Shown: piece after piece, positions 1-9,703 of the stretch
Numbering within the stretch: position 1 is the first letter of the stretch
Layout: each line of letters begins with the position of its first letter
Source of the DNA: Evernia prunastri
Taxonomy: Eukaryota > Ascomycota > Lecanoromycetes > Lecanorales > Parmeliaceae
Reading direction: 5' to 3'
NCBI GenBank assembly: GCA_003184365.1
Contig: NKYR01000096.1
Coordinates: forward strand, 100,042 to 164,041
Length of the DNA stretch: 64,000 nucleotides
Notes under the pieces: model-generated
Database searches by the model: none
What the model saw: only the letters and a program-made list of their open reading frames with translations
Told to the model about the DNA's origin: nothing
Program-made: the position numbers and the translations under genes

Positions 1-1323
1 TTACCGAGCGGTTGCATCTCTCTTGGCATTGTTGTAATCGAAGCCTTTACTGTCCCGAAACGCCTCGCCATTGAACCGCTCGCTCCACGTCTGCCCTGCC
101 GGATCGTAGAAAGGTTTCTCGCCAAAGATGGCCGTGCGTTTCCCCTCTCGCAGAGATTTATCGTATCCCCCGGGCACGGCTCGATGGGCCACGCTACGAT
201 TGTCCCATATAGCCACAGCTCCTGGCGTCCACCTCCAACGGACGGTCAGATCGTCGGCGACGTGCATATGTTCGCGCAAGAAGGCCAACATATGTATTCC
301 CTCTTGCTCTTTCAACTCCTTGATATGGATCATCATCGATGGGTTGTAGTACAAAGATTTGAGTTTGGTCACGGGATGGGTACGGACCTAAGTGAATGCT
401 TTCAATAAAATGCGCTTTTTCGTTGTTCTGGGTAAAGAATATTGTTACCAGTGGGTGCTCTTGACGTGTAGGGGGCCTGAACGCCTTGCCTCCACCATTG
501 ATGACATTGATGTACGATACCTATCGGATACAGTGATTAGGAACATCTGAAAGAACAAGGAGAGGGACAACCGTAGTAAGATCCCTACCTCAGAGCTATG
601 CACGCCATGAAGACCCTCAAGTAACTTCTGATAAGTCGTGCTCAACTTGTCGAATAACGCGACTTGGCTGGTGAAGATTGTATCGCCGCCGGTTGGCGGA
701 GTCTTATTCATACGTAGTGTGGTATATGCAGGCGGATTTGCCTCGAATGAATGGTCATTGTGGAAATCAGCCCCGAAGTTTGCGTACCCTCGGTCACTTT
801 ATCCTATGTCAATTGAGTCTCATGCGGGTCGAAAGCAAAGCTGACTTATCCCGTCCAATGATGGTGACATGACGGGGATCCACTTGAATAGGGTCGCGGT
901 CCGGCTAAGACAAATATATTCAATACACGAATGACCTGGGAATGCTCTCCCACACTTACAACGCCCCAATGCTTGGTCAATTCGTATTGTTGATCGAGTG
1001 TCCAATCCTGATCTCGGAGGAAGACAACTCCACGCTGGCAAATGTCAGTTTACTGGTTGGTTCATGGCTACGAAACACACCTCGGCGACCAGAAGCGCCA
1101 ATTCATCCCTTTGCGCGCTGGTCAGCTGATTTATTTGCAGTCCATGTAGCTCTGTGCCGATCCATGGTGTCAAGTCATCAACTTCACTTGCACCTGATAA
1201 GAGCGAGGTCTTCTTTGGATCTGCAAAGGACGCACGATCTAGCGGGACCTCGAACTCTGCTATCAAAGGATCGGGAGGCTTGTAGTTGAGCACGGCAGAT
1301 GTCAATCCAGTATGAGTAGCCAT
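1..1323 (-). CDS. TauD/TfdA-family Fe(II)/2-oxoglutarate-dependent dioxygenase
   Basis: This is a sulfonate/taurine-type dioxygenase: Fe(II) and 2-oxoglutarate oxidise a substrate that cannot be read from sequence. Exon 1 (1323-1081, ATG at 1323) has the family N-terminus with IGTELHGLQ and LALLVAE. Exon 2 (1034-960) reads RGVVFLRDQDWTLDQQYEL. A later exon carries the iron-binding HxD (NFGADFHNDHSFE) and PPTGGDTIFTSQVALFDKLS. The last exon carries AIWDNRSVAHRAV with the distal His and an RxGxR segment. Introns are short (46 bp for the first). One lies between HPLV and RTHPVTKL, bounded by gtaaca and cttag. The stop codon is the first three bases of the window, so the gene is complete. The exon between about 900 and 780 is the least certain. 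It is divergent from an MFS gene 295 bp away, which suggests joint uptake and catabolism. The family call is firm. Confidence 0.88.
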
Positions 1324-1618
1324 GGTCAATTGCTTGAGCAGGATGAGAGTGAGGTTCCAGGCTTATCGCGAGGAAATATAGATCATAAGTATTGTTTGGA
1401 TAATAGTCCCTTGCGGCTGCATTCAACTTCCGTGGGGTGTGCATAATGCCGCTAAAGACTAGCGCTGGCCAGCACATTTCGATATCCGAGCCGTGATGGT
1501 GTGATAAGACCGGCTGTTTGCGTATCAGGTTGATGAACAACGTAACCCGCATGCAAATATAATTGTAGGCAGCTTCATCAAAGGTTATTTCGCATTTATT
1601 CCAAGTTGCAAGTACATC
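1324..1618. promoter_or_regulatory. Shared intergenic promoter between the dioxygenase and MFS genes
   Basis: These 295 bp separate two divergent start codons (1323 on the minus strand and 1619 on the plus strand). Both promoters must lie here, or overlap the neighbouring 5' ends. I recognise no specific operator in it. Confidence 0.5.
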
Positions 1619-3363
1619 ATGTCTGCTGACCCTGCTTCCACCGCGTACTCTAAGGATACCAAGCATGGGTTCTCCCCAGAGGTCGATGAACACGCTGGGT
1701 CCAGCGACCCCAGCATTGACTATCAGAAAGAGGTCTTTGACACTACTAAAACCGACCCAGTGCTTGCTCAAAAGATGGCTCTCATTAACGAGGCTATAGA
1801 ACAGATCGGCATGACGCCGTTCCAGTGGAAGCTGTTCTTTCTTAATGGCTTTGGCTATGCGGTTGACTCAGTAAGCAGCAATGTTTATTTCTTTCGTCAC
1901 AGCTTGATTAGCTGACGACCAAGGTAAGCTCCTTGTTGTCTGTCAATCGATAGCTCAGCCCGCTGTTGCGCAGGAATATGGTAGTCCTACAGCAAAAGTT
2001 GCTGGAATCGCACTTGCTTCTCAAGTGGGTCTCCTGATCGGCGCTGCACTCTGGGGATTCTCAGCAGACATCATCGGGAGGAGAATCGCGTTCAACACGA
2101 GTCTTTTCATCTGCACACTGTTCGTAGTGATCGCAGGTGGTATGCCAAACTACATCTCGTTTGCAGCAATGTATGTCTCCGCGCCTCAACGCATTATGAA
2201 CACGCTGTTGAACTGTCATGAACAGGGTAACCATTTACTCGGCAGCCGCTGGAGGCAACTATATTATTGATGCCACAAATCTCATCGAGTTCTTACCCGC
2301 CACTTTTGCTTGGCTCGTCACCTTCCTGGCACTGTGGTGGGCGGTGGGTTACACGATCACTGGGCTCCTTGCTTGGGGTTTTATGAGCAACTATTCTTGT
2401 GATCCAGATGCCAGCATAGCGCAGTGCACGCGCCAGGACAATATGGGCTGGCGTTATTTGCATTTCACCTGCGGCGGGCTTGTCCTGGTTCTTGGTATCA
2501 TACGAGTATCAGTTATCCGAATGGTCCAGACGCCAAGATGGCTGCTCAGTCAGAACAGAGACGACGAAGCAATGGACATTCTTCACGAGATGGCGTCTAA
2601 GTACCACCGCTCTTTCTCCCTTACATTGGAACAGCTGCAGTCCCACGGCCGCGTTATTAATACTGAGAAATCGGTCTGGTCTGGGCTGCGGCTTCGTAAA
2701 CACTTCTCTGGGCTCTTCGACACGAGGACCCTGGCTTGGTCAACTACGGTCATCATTGCAAATTGGTTGGTGATAGGTATGGTAAGCCCTTTGTATTCCG
2801 TCTTCCTGCCATATTACCTGATGTCGCGCGGAGCCGATGTAGGAGACGATAGCAACTACACCACATGGCGCAACTATGCAGTCAACCAGGTTGCTGGTCT
2901 TCTTGGCCCGTGTATAGCAGCAGTGCTTGTCGAGACGAGATTTTTGGGAAGAAGAGGAACACTTGCTATAGGTGCAGCCATCACCATGGCTTTGCAGTTC
3001 GGGTACACACAAATCAAGACCCCTGCTCAGAACCTGGGTGTGTCAGCTTCTATTAGCGCAGCACAGTACGTTATGTCTCCCATCTTTCGATGTTTTTGGT
3101 ACTGACATCATGATTGAAGAAACATTTACTATGGAACGATATACGCATATACACCCGAAATTCTTCCTTCGGCTCACCGAGCTACCGGGTATGCCATTTG
3201 TGTAGTCATGAATCGTGTAGGCGGTATCGTGGGGGTCTTGGTGGGCAGCTATGCTAATGTCGAAACGACGGCGCCGCTGTTTGTTTGTGCTGGATTGTTT
3301 GGTCTTCTCATTTTTCTCAGTCTGCTTTTACCCTTCGAGTCTCGGCAGAAGAGAGCCCAGTAA
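1619..3363 (+). CDS. MFS transporter (sugar-porter / SVOP-like type)
   Basis: This is a plasma-membrane solute transporter of 525 residues by my reconstruction: exons 1619-1870, 1929-2170, 2226-3065 and 3120-3363. The three introns are 54-58 bp with GT-AG ends, and the frame is kept across all of them. The protein opens with a polar tail of about 65 residues. The A-loop signature follows TM2 as GLLIGAALWGFSADIIGRR. TM segments with GGNYIIDATNLIEFLP, WWAVGYTITGLLAWGF and GYAICVVMNRVGGIVG follow. The central loop near residue 255 contains QTPRWLLSQNRDDEAMDIL, as in sugar-porter-like members. The C-terminus is short (FESRQKRAQ). Substrate is unknown. The divergent dioxygenase suggests an organic acid or sulfonate, but that is inference. 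Confidence 0.88.
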
Positions 3364-3843
3364 ATCATGCCTAAAGTACTTATGTTGTTTCCCTGTGTGT
3401 TCAGGAACCCTAACCATAAAAATCCTGGTGTCAAACCATCTCGAATATGCGATCAGTTGACAGCCATGTGTCGTAGCACATGAATCAACAGGCCACAAGG
3501 CGGAATAGATAATGCTCCAAAGAGGCAGAAATACATGAGGATGCAGAAACATGACAAGCTATTATCGCCATTCCACTAGTATGGTAGGGCTGATTGCCAC
3601 TATTCCTCGGCTTCATCCGGACTGCTGAATTCTTTGGCCCTCGCGAAAGTTCATCACAGAATAGCGGAGCACCCGGAGCATTGATTATCTTGCTTATTGA
3701 GTCGTGCACGATGTTGCGTCCCAAGCAGTGCAATCCTCGTCGAACTTTCCTTACCTATCTCATAGTGCAAAGATTCGCGCTAGCGTCCAAGGTCATGTAC
3801 TCTAATCCTTGACGTGCACAAGGGTACTCCAGACACAATCTCA
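3364..3843. other. Intergenic, no gene seen
   Basis: There are only short overlapping open frames on both strands, with no recognisable domain. The stretch must hold the MFS terminator and the promoter of the next gene. Confidence 0.5.
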
Positions 3844-4602
3844 ATGACTTCGCTCTCTAATGTCCTGGCGGACATGCGCATCGCTCCTGAGCCCAAACCC
3901 CGCCAACCCTTCCGCTTCTTCGACCTGCCCTCCGAACTACGCCGCAAAATCCTAGCCTTCGCCCTCGTCACCGACCACATCGTCGACCTGAACCCGAACA
4001 ACTATGGCGCCGCTCGGCATCGCATGAACATCTTCCTCGCCTCCCACCGCTTACACAATGAGGCATACCCTGTTTTCTACGGCGGTCACACCTTCCGCAT
4101 ATTTCCCACGCACGGTCGATTCTTCGGCCCAAGAGTGCGACCACTGGTCGCAAGATTGCCGGGACGATATCGTGCAGCCCTGGTGTCTTTGGAGCTGAGG
4201 CTGGGTCCGGGTTGGAGTAATCCGCCTCGCTCATGGCGGGTAGAGGACCGACTTGGCCTGGAGGAAATGGATGCTGTGAGGACGGTGAAGGTCTTTGTGG
4301 AGTGCGACCCGAGTCATGATATCTTCAATGGCTTTAGGATCGATAGGGATTTCTTTACGGGATTCTCTGGGGGTCTTCTTGAAGATGTCTTGCGGCGTCT
4401 TCCTTCCGTCATACAGGTTGATTTGGATGGATGGCCATCTGTGAAAAGAGAGGGTCCGCTTGTGAAAAGGTTGCTTGAAGTGGCGAGAATCGCTGGGGTG
4501 CGAGTTTCAGAAGTTGGTAGGGATAAGGACGACGAGGGGTATCAGGCATTCTCAATTTATAAAGCACAGAAAAAGCTCAACTGCCCGAGGGAATTGGATT
4601 GA
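3844..4602 (+). CDS. 2EXR/F-box-like domain protein, function unknown
   Basis: This is a single-exon protein of 252 residues. Near residue 18 it has FRFFDLPSELRRKILAFAL, the LPxELRxxI motif of fungal F-box-like and 2EXR proteins. It is followed by NIFLASHRLHNEAYPVFYG, the usual second half of that module, in which inherited clerk-like residues (xSxxxxxEAxxxFY) are conserved. The rest (about residues 90-250) is a mixed helix/strand region with no domain I can name. The first ATG in frame is 3844; the open frame continues upstream only through a GTG. These proteins are abundant in Dothideomycete genomes, and most have no known role. An adaptor role in ubiquitin ligases is possible but unproven. 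Confidence 0.75.
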   Translation: MTSLSNVLADMRIAPEPKPRQPFRFFDLPSELRRKILAFALVTDHIVDLNPNNYGAARHRMNIFLASHRLHNEAYPVFYGGHTFRIFPTHGRFFGPRVRPLVARLPGRYRAALVSLELRLGPGWSNPPRSWRVEDRLGLEEMDAVRTVKVFVECDPSHDIFNGFRIDRDFFTGFSGGLLEDVLRRLPSVIQVDLDGWPSVKREGPLVKRLLEVARIAGVRVSEVGRDKDDEGYQAFSIYKAQKKLNCPRELD

Positions 4603-4646
4603 CTGAATATGATGCTATGCTATACACAATGGTCCAAGCGCCGTCG

Positions 4647-5910
4647 CTATCTATGTTGTGAATGTGTGACATCTAAAGTGTGGTGGATGTTGCCTTGTAG
4701 CTCCTCGTCAACATCCATACTTCCGTTCTGGTGACCATCTTGACCATTCGCTCCGTTTGTCTTCGCTACCGAAGCTTCTTTGTCAATCATTTGCCTTGAC
4801 ACTGACACAATATTGTCCTCGATCAGCTGCTGACCGACGTCTTCCAAATCTGTGGACCTCGTTAGTATTGCAGCAATGATAGCAAGGACAAAGTTGACAT
4901 ACGCTTCTTAGGATCAACTTTGCCAACATATCGCGTCTTCAATTGGTCCTTCGTAAGCTCCGTCTCCTCCTTCACACGCTTTTCGTATCCCTCCGCAAGC
5001 CCTACCAGCCTCTTCAGTTTGTCTTGGTTCTTTCCACCCTCTTCCCGGAAGTCATCCATCTGTAACGCTTCTGTCCAGACGTGCTTGTGCAAGTTCATCA
5101 ACATATTCTCCTCCAGGCCCGTCTTTCTGTAATTGATGCCGATGCTATAGTAATGCCTATTCAGACCGTGGATGAGCGCCTGTATTGATGGCTTGTTCAG
5201 GTGGCCAAGATTTGATGTCGTTTGTCGGGGCTCGTGGCCCATCATAAGGGTTTGAGGGTTGATCAATCGGAAGGCATCGATGACAACCTTGCCTTTAACT
5301 GATTGTATGGGATCAACAACCACGGCCACGGCCCGCGGAGTAAGCTGTTCGAAAGACTGTTGAGTGTTGATATCTACGGAAGATAGCCAGCAGCCAAACC
5401 CAGGATGTGAGTGGTACCATCCAACGACCGTCTCCGGTCTGCATCGGGGTCAGCTTGGAAGCTTCGGGAAAGTTTTGACATTGTAACATGCCTTCCTGTT
5501 TGCCGCAGCATGTCCATCATCTTAGTCTGAAAGACAGGGTCCACAGCCTCAACGCTAACTCCTGTACCACTTTGGGGCATAGCAAATACATCGACAACTC
5601 GCACGGTGTAGTCATCCACGAACTCGCCCAACATCAGCCCCATGACTTCCATGGGTACGCCGGCTCTGCCATGCCTTAACATCTTGAGAAGAGCTAGGGA
5701 GGATATATAGACCGTCTCGGAGTTGTCGACCAGATTGGAGTCCTGCAAAAACAGTAATCAGTACGCTGTCTTCATGTTTTTGTATGCTTGCAGAATATCC
5801 CTATCACGATGCACGAGGATCTCCTTAGACTTGGGCTCACTTACTGAACCGGGAGGCGCTGAACTTCCGCCCATCATGCTCCCTCGCATCAAGCTGTTGA
5901 GACGATCCAT
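4647..5910 (-). CDS. rpn11: 26S proteasome lid deubiquitinase Rpn11
   Basis: Rpn11 (PSMD14) is the zinc metalloprotease of the proteasome lid. It removes ubiquitin chains from substrates during degradation. Four exons fit with the frame kept: 5910-5845, 5742-5492, 5438-4903 and 4849-4647, giving 351 residues. The N-terminus MDRLNSLMRGSMMGG is typical. The MPN domain runs from about residue 28 and includes VYISSLALLKMLRHGRAGVP and EVMGLMLGEFVDDYTV. The JAMM motif GWYHSHPGFGCWLSSVD supplies the two His, the Ser and the Asp for zinc. The C-terminal half has the conserved LEENMLMNLHKHVW segment. The tail is Asn/Gly/Asp-rich. Intron 2 (5439-5491) begins GCATGT rather than GT, so it is a GC-AG intron. 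The gene is divergent from rpd3. Confidence 0.97.
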
Positions 5911-6249
5911 CGCAAGACTTTTCGACAGCTGCTGTTTCGATCCCTTGTTGTACGGCGTTTTGATTGTCTCTCGATCTTGAAGCGCGGTATGTCTTGATTG
6001 TTCGTGATGAGATCAATGTAGCTGCGCGCTCATTCACTTCTAAGTTCTTGAAGCTCCGCAAAATACGCTAGTAACGCCGCTCTAGGCCTAAAGAGAAGAC
6101 ACCAACCCCCGACTTTCCGTCAGCCCTACCATTAGTCCCAAGCTCGCCTTTAATGCTGGACTTTCTTCCATTCTTCATGTCGTATCTATCGCATGACTAC
6201 TACCACTCTTTCTTGACATACCACTCCTACAGCAGATAAGACTTCAATC
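5911..6249. promoter_or_regulatory. Bidirectional promoter of rpn11 and rpd3
   Basis: These 339 bp lie between the start codons of two essential, divergently transcribed genes. The rpd3-proximal half is pyrimidine-rich on the + strand, with C- and CT-rich runs near 6100-6240, as is usual upstream of fungal housekeeping starts. I see no TATA box or named proteasome element. Confidence 0.6.
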
Positions 6250-6473
6250 ATGACTTCATTTGCCCCCGTGGATGTGCAGCTTGCGGCACCCACTAGTGCC
6301 GACAAGAAGACCGTTGCGTACTTCTACGATTCGGACGTGGGCAACTATGCCTATGTCGCGGGGCATCCTATGAAACCGCACAGGATTCGAATGGCTCACA
6401 GCCTGATTATGAACTATGGCTTGTACAAGAAGATGGAAATCTACGTACGTCTATCAACACCTCTCGATATATT

Positions 6474-6505
<32 letters not shown>

Positions 6506-8383
6506 CACGTGGGTGCACTGCGTCAACGCTTCATCTGCATCATGAGCGCTGGTGTGACTGCTACTATCCACAGGATGCTGACCTGCTTCCTAGCGCGCCA
6601 AACCGGCTACCAATCTTGAGATGACCCAATTCCACACAGACGAGTACGTCGATTTCCTCAAGAAAGTGACACCCGATAATATGGAGTCATATCAAAAAGA
6701 GCAAGGACGTTTCAACGTGGGCGATGACTGCCCAGTCTTTGATGGTCTGTTTGAATTTTGCGGCATCAGTGCAGGTGGCAGTATGGAGGGTGCTGCAAGG
6801 TTGAATCGCGGCAAATGTGACGTTGCGGTCAATTGGGCAGGTGGTCTCCATCACGCGAAAAAGAGCGAAGCCAGCGGCTTCTGCTACATAAACGGTATGA
6901 GCAGTTCATCCACTCTTTGACCATGTGCTAACAATCAGAGCAGATATCGTGCTTGGTATTCTCGAGCTCCTCCGATACAACCAACGCGTACTTTACATCG
7001 ATATTGACGTTCACCACGGAGACGGCGTTGAAGAAGCTTTCTACACTACCGATCGAGTTATGACTGTCTCCTTCCATAAATATGGCGAGTACTTCCCTGG
7101 CACCGGCGAGCTCCGAGACATTGGTGTGGGCCAAGGCAAGAATTATTCTGTCAACTTCCCACTACGTGACGGAATCGACGACAAATCTTACAAAGCGATC
7201 TTTGAACCCGTGATTAAAAACGTTATGGAGTACTACCGACCGGAGGCTATAGTCCTGCAATGTGGAGGAGACAGCTTGTCTGGTGACCGCTTGGGATGTT
7301 TCAATCTCAGCATGGCAGGGCATGCGAACTGCGTTAACTACGTGAAGAGCTTTAACCTTCCAGTCTTGGTCCTTGGTGGGGGTGGCTACACAATGAGAAA
7401 TGTGTCTAGAACGTGGGCCTACGAGACAGGCCTGCTTGTGGGGCAGAAGATGGGACCAGAGTTGCCATTCAACGATTACTATGAGGTGAGGTTCTCAGCT
7501 ACACTTCCCTTCTACACGATGATGCTAATTACTTGGCTAGTATTACGCACCAGATTACGAGCTAGATGTCAAACCCTCAAACATGGACAATGCCAATTCA
7601 ATGGAGTATCTCCAAAAGATCAAGGTGCAGGTTATCGAAAATCTTAAACGAACCACCTTCGCTCCCTCCGTTCAGATGACCGACGTGCCTCGTGATCCAG
7701 AGGGTATGAATGACGAGGCAGATGCCGAACTTGATGATCTTGACGAGGATGAGAACCCCGACTCTAGATATACAAAACGTCGATGGGATAAGTACATCGA
7801 GAAGGACGGCGAACTAAGTGATAGCGAGGATGAAGACGAGAACGAAGCCAATGGCGTTCGACGACAGCCAAGCGCGCACAAACGAAGAAGGAATATGATG
7901 GACTACCAGAATCCCATGGCTGCTGCCGATGACAAAGACATTAGTGGAATTGTATCAGCACGGAGTGGCCGTAGTCGCATCGGTAGTGCCAACGGAATAG
8001 GCTCGCATACCGCCTCTGACGCAGAGGGACCTCGCAGTGATGAAAGCGAGGCCGAAACCTTTGACGGACCGCGTGAGGATTCTTTGTCTTCAGGTGATAG
8101 GGAAGAAGACGAAGACATTGATATGGCCGATGAGCCCGTAATTAACGGGACTGGCCCAGCAGTAGGACCACAAGAGGCAACTCCTCCTGATTCACCACCA
8201 ACCGTCGCTGCAAACCCCACTGTGCCTGCTCATGTCGTGGAGAGTACGGGTGACGATGCAATGGATGAAGGAGACACCCTTGACGACCCCGATTTAGCGA
8301 AGGAAGAAGGCCGTGACGAGCGTGAGCAGGAAGATATTACAGCGGAGAAGGCCACGGAAGTCGTCGAGCGCTCCGAGCAATGA
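6250..8383 (+). CDS. rpd3: Class I histone deacetylase Rpd3
   Basis: This is a zinc-dependent lysine deacetylase and the catalytic subunit of Rpd3/Sin3-type co-repressor complexes in the nucleus. Exons 6250-6444, 6594-6894, 6944-7485 and 7541-8383 join in frame to give 626 residues. The deacetylase domain is complete: VAYFYDSDVGNYAYVAGHPM, GGLHHAKKSEASGFCY with the catalytic His pair, YIDIDVHHGDGVEEAFY with zinc-binding Asp and His, SFHKYGEYFPGTG, CGGDSLSGDRLGCFNLS with the second zinc Asp, and GGGGYTMRNVSRTW. From about residue 400 the tail is long, acidic and Ser-rich, with a basic patch HKRRRN. Such tails are usual for fungal Rpd3. Intron 1 holds a (CT)n tract at about 6477-6501. It is a core gene set in otherwise accessory DNA. 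Confidence 0.97.
6476..6502 (+). repeat. CT dinucleotide tract in rpd3 intron 1
   Basis: There is an uninterrupted CT microsatellite of about 12 units between the 5' splice site at 6445 and the acceptor ending at 6593. It could act as a polypyrimidine stretch and will be variable between strains. Confidence 0.85.
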
Positions 8384-8994
8384 TGACTTCGATAATCCCA
8401 GGCATTGCGTGCGGAGTTCGGTGGGGTAGAGCATGAGCAGGCGTGGCGAATGGAGTAGGCATGTATGCATTTATGATACCACACGGTGTTTTGTGTTACT
8501 ATTTGAAAGAAAAGAGAGGGATGCATAATTCCGGCCTTGAGGCAGGGCCTTGCTGAGGAAGATCTATCTAGCTGTGTGCTTTGTATATACTCGGCATGTC
8601 CTAAATCTACTCCCACAATTCTCTCTCGATGTCGCCTTGACGTACTGCTGATAAAGGCCTGTCTGGGCAACCGCATGCACCTAATCCGGGCACTATACAT
8701 CACTGTCAACCTTGCCGCCTCCCCTAATTCCATTACCCAGTTGGTTTTTTCAGAAATTAGATCCAAGACACAGCAGAATCTCAAGATACCCGCTTCGCCG
8801 TTTCTGTGCCACCGAATGCCGCATAGGCTTCTGAGCGTAGAGATACGAAAGCAATTCTCTGACAATGGACGCCCATGCTGCCCCATCTCTTCCTGTAGAT
8901 CTTCTGATAAGGATCATTGGCGGCTCTCTGATGCTCTCGACCACTCTCTGACGACTGGCAAGAACGGGGTTCAGAGTTTCCTCCTCGAGCGGTC
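8384..8994. other. Intergenic downstream of rpd3
   Basis: No gene is supported. An ATG at 8864 opens a short frame reading MDAHAAPSLPVDLLIRIIGG, faintly like an F-box start. It stops within about 25 residues, and no clear splice site rescues it. Confidence 0.4.
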
Positions 8995-9348
8995 ATGTAT
9001 ATCTATACCTCTAAAAATGATATCAAAAGCGCATGCAAGGTTCACATCGAAAGCGGACAGACGGTAGCCATTGTGGGTGATGCAAGTCTGCCTGGGAACA
9101 TGCGACGTTGGCAGGGTTTGACAGAGTCAGGATCGATATCAACACAAGCCGATTGGCTTTTACGATTTCAAAAAGGGACGGAAATGGAGGTTCGCATACA
9201 AGAGGATGACGTGAGATTCTTGGGACCTAATGTCCCTCTCCAGCTGCTTCTTCGAGACTTGGCGGGAGAAAGCCGAAGAGAGCACAATTTGCTCGGTTTG
9301 AGTCCTATGATTTACGGCAATCATGTGGAGCCTAGACCGGGAAGTTGA
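8995..9348 (+). CDS. Hypothetical open frame, 117 residues
   Basis: This is an ATG-started frame of 117 residues with no domain I recognise. It contains TVAIVGDASLPGNMRRWQG and a charged central part. It might be the last exon of a gene whose first exon starts at 8864, but the frames do not join by an obvious intron. I cannot say that it is expressed, and it could be chance. Confidence 0.2.
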   Translation: MYIYTSKNDIKSACKVHIESGQTVAIVGDASLPGNMRRWQGLTESGSISTQADWLLRFQKGTEMEVRIQEDDVRFLGPNVPLQLLLRDLAGESRREHNLLGLSPMIYGNHVEPRPGS

Positions 9349-9703
9349 ACGGGTCCGTGAAAGAAAAGAGAGTAGTTCGAGACGGATGCCCTTTTATGCG
9401 CCATAAATGGCACTGATATATGTTGCATTGTCTACATATACATCGATCGGGGACTGGTCTGGAAACCGGAGATGGAGCTCTTACCGTCGAGAGCATGACT
9501 GTTGCACCCGATTGTGAGCTGCAAGGGTGTATATTGAATCCAGGAATATTAAGATTGCCTCTGTTTTGGGCTGCTAAGATATGAAATCAAACTCCTTCGA
9601 TCACCACGAATCCATACAACATCCAATCAGCACAATGTCTCGAACCACTTGCCCATTTTGCTGTCTCTTAACAAGTTCTTCCCCACTATGTTGAAGCAAA
9701 TGC
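9349..9703. other. Intergenic, nothing recognised
   Basis: This is non-coding sequence between a doubtful open frame and the 3' end of the DUF6536 gene on the other strand. Confidence 0.45.
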
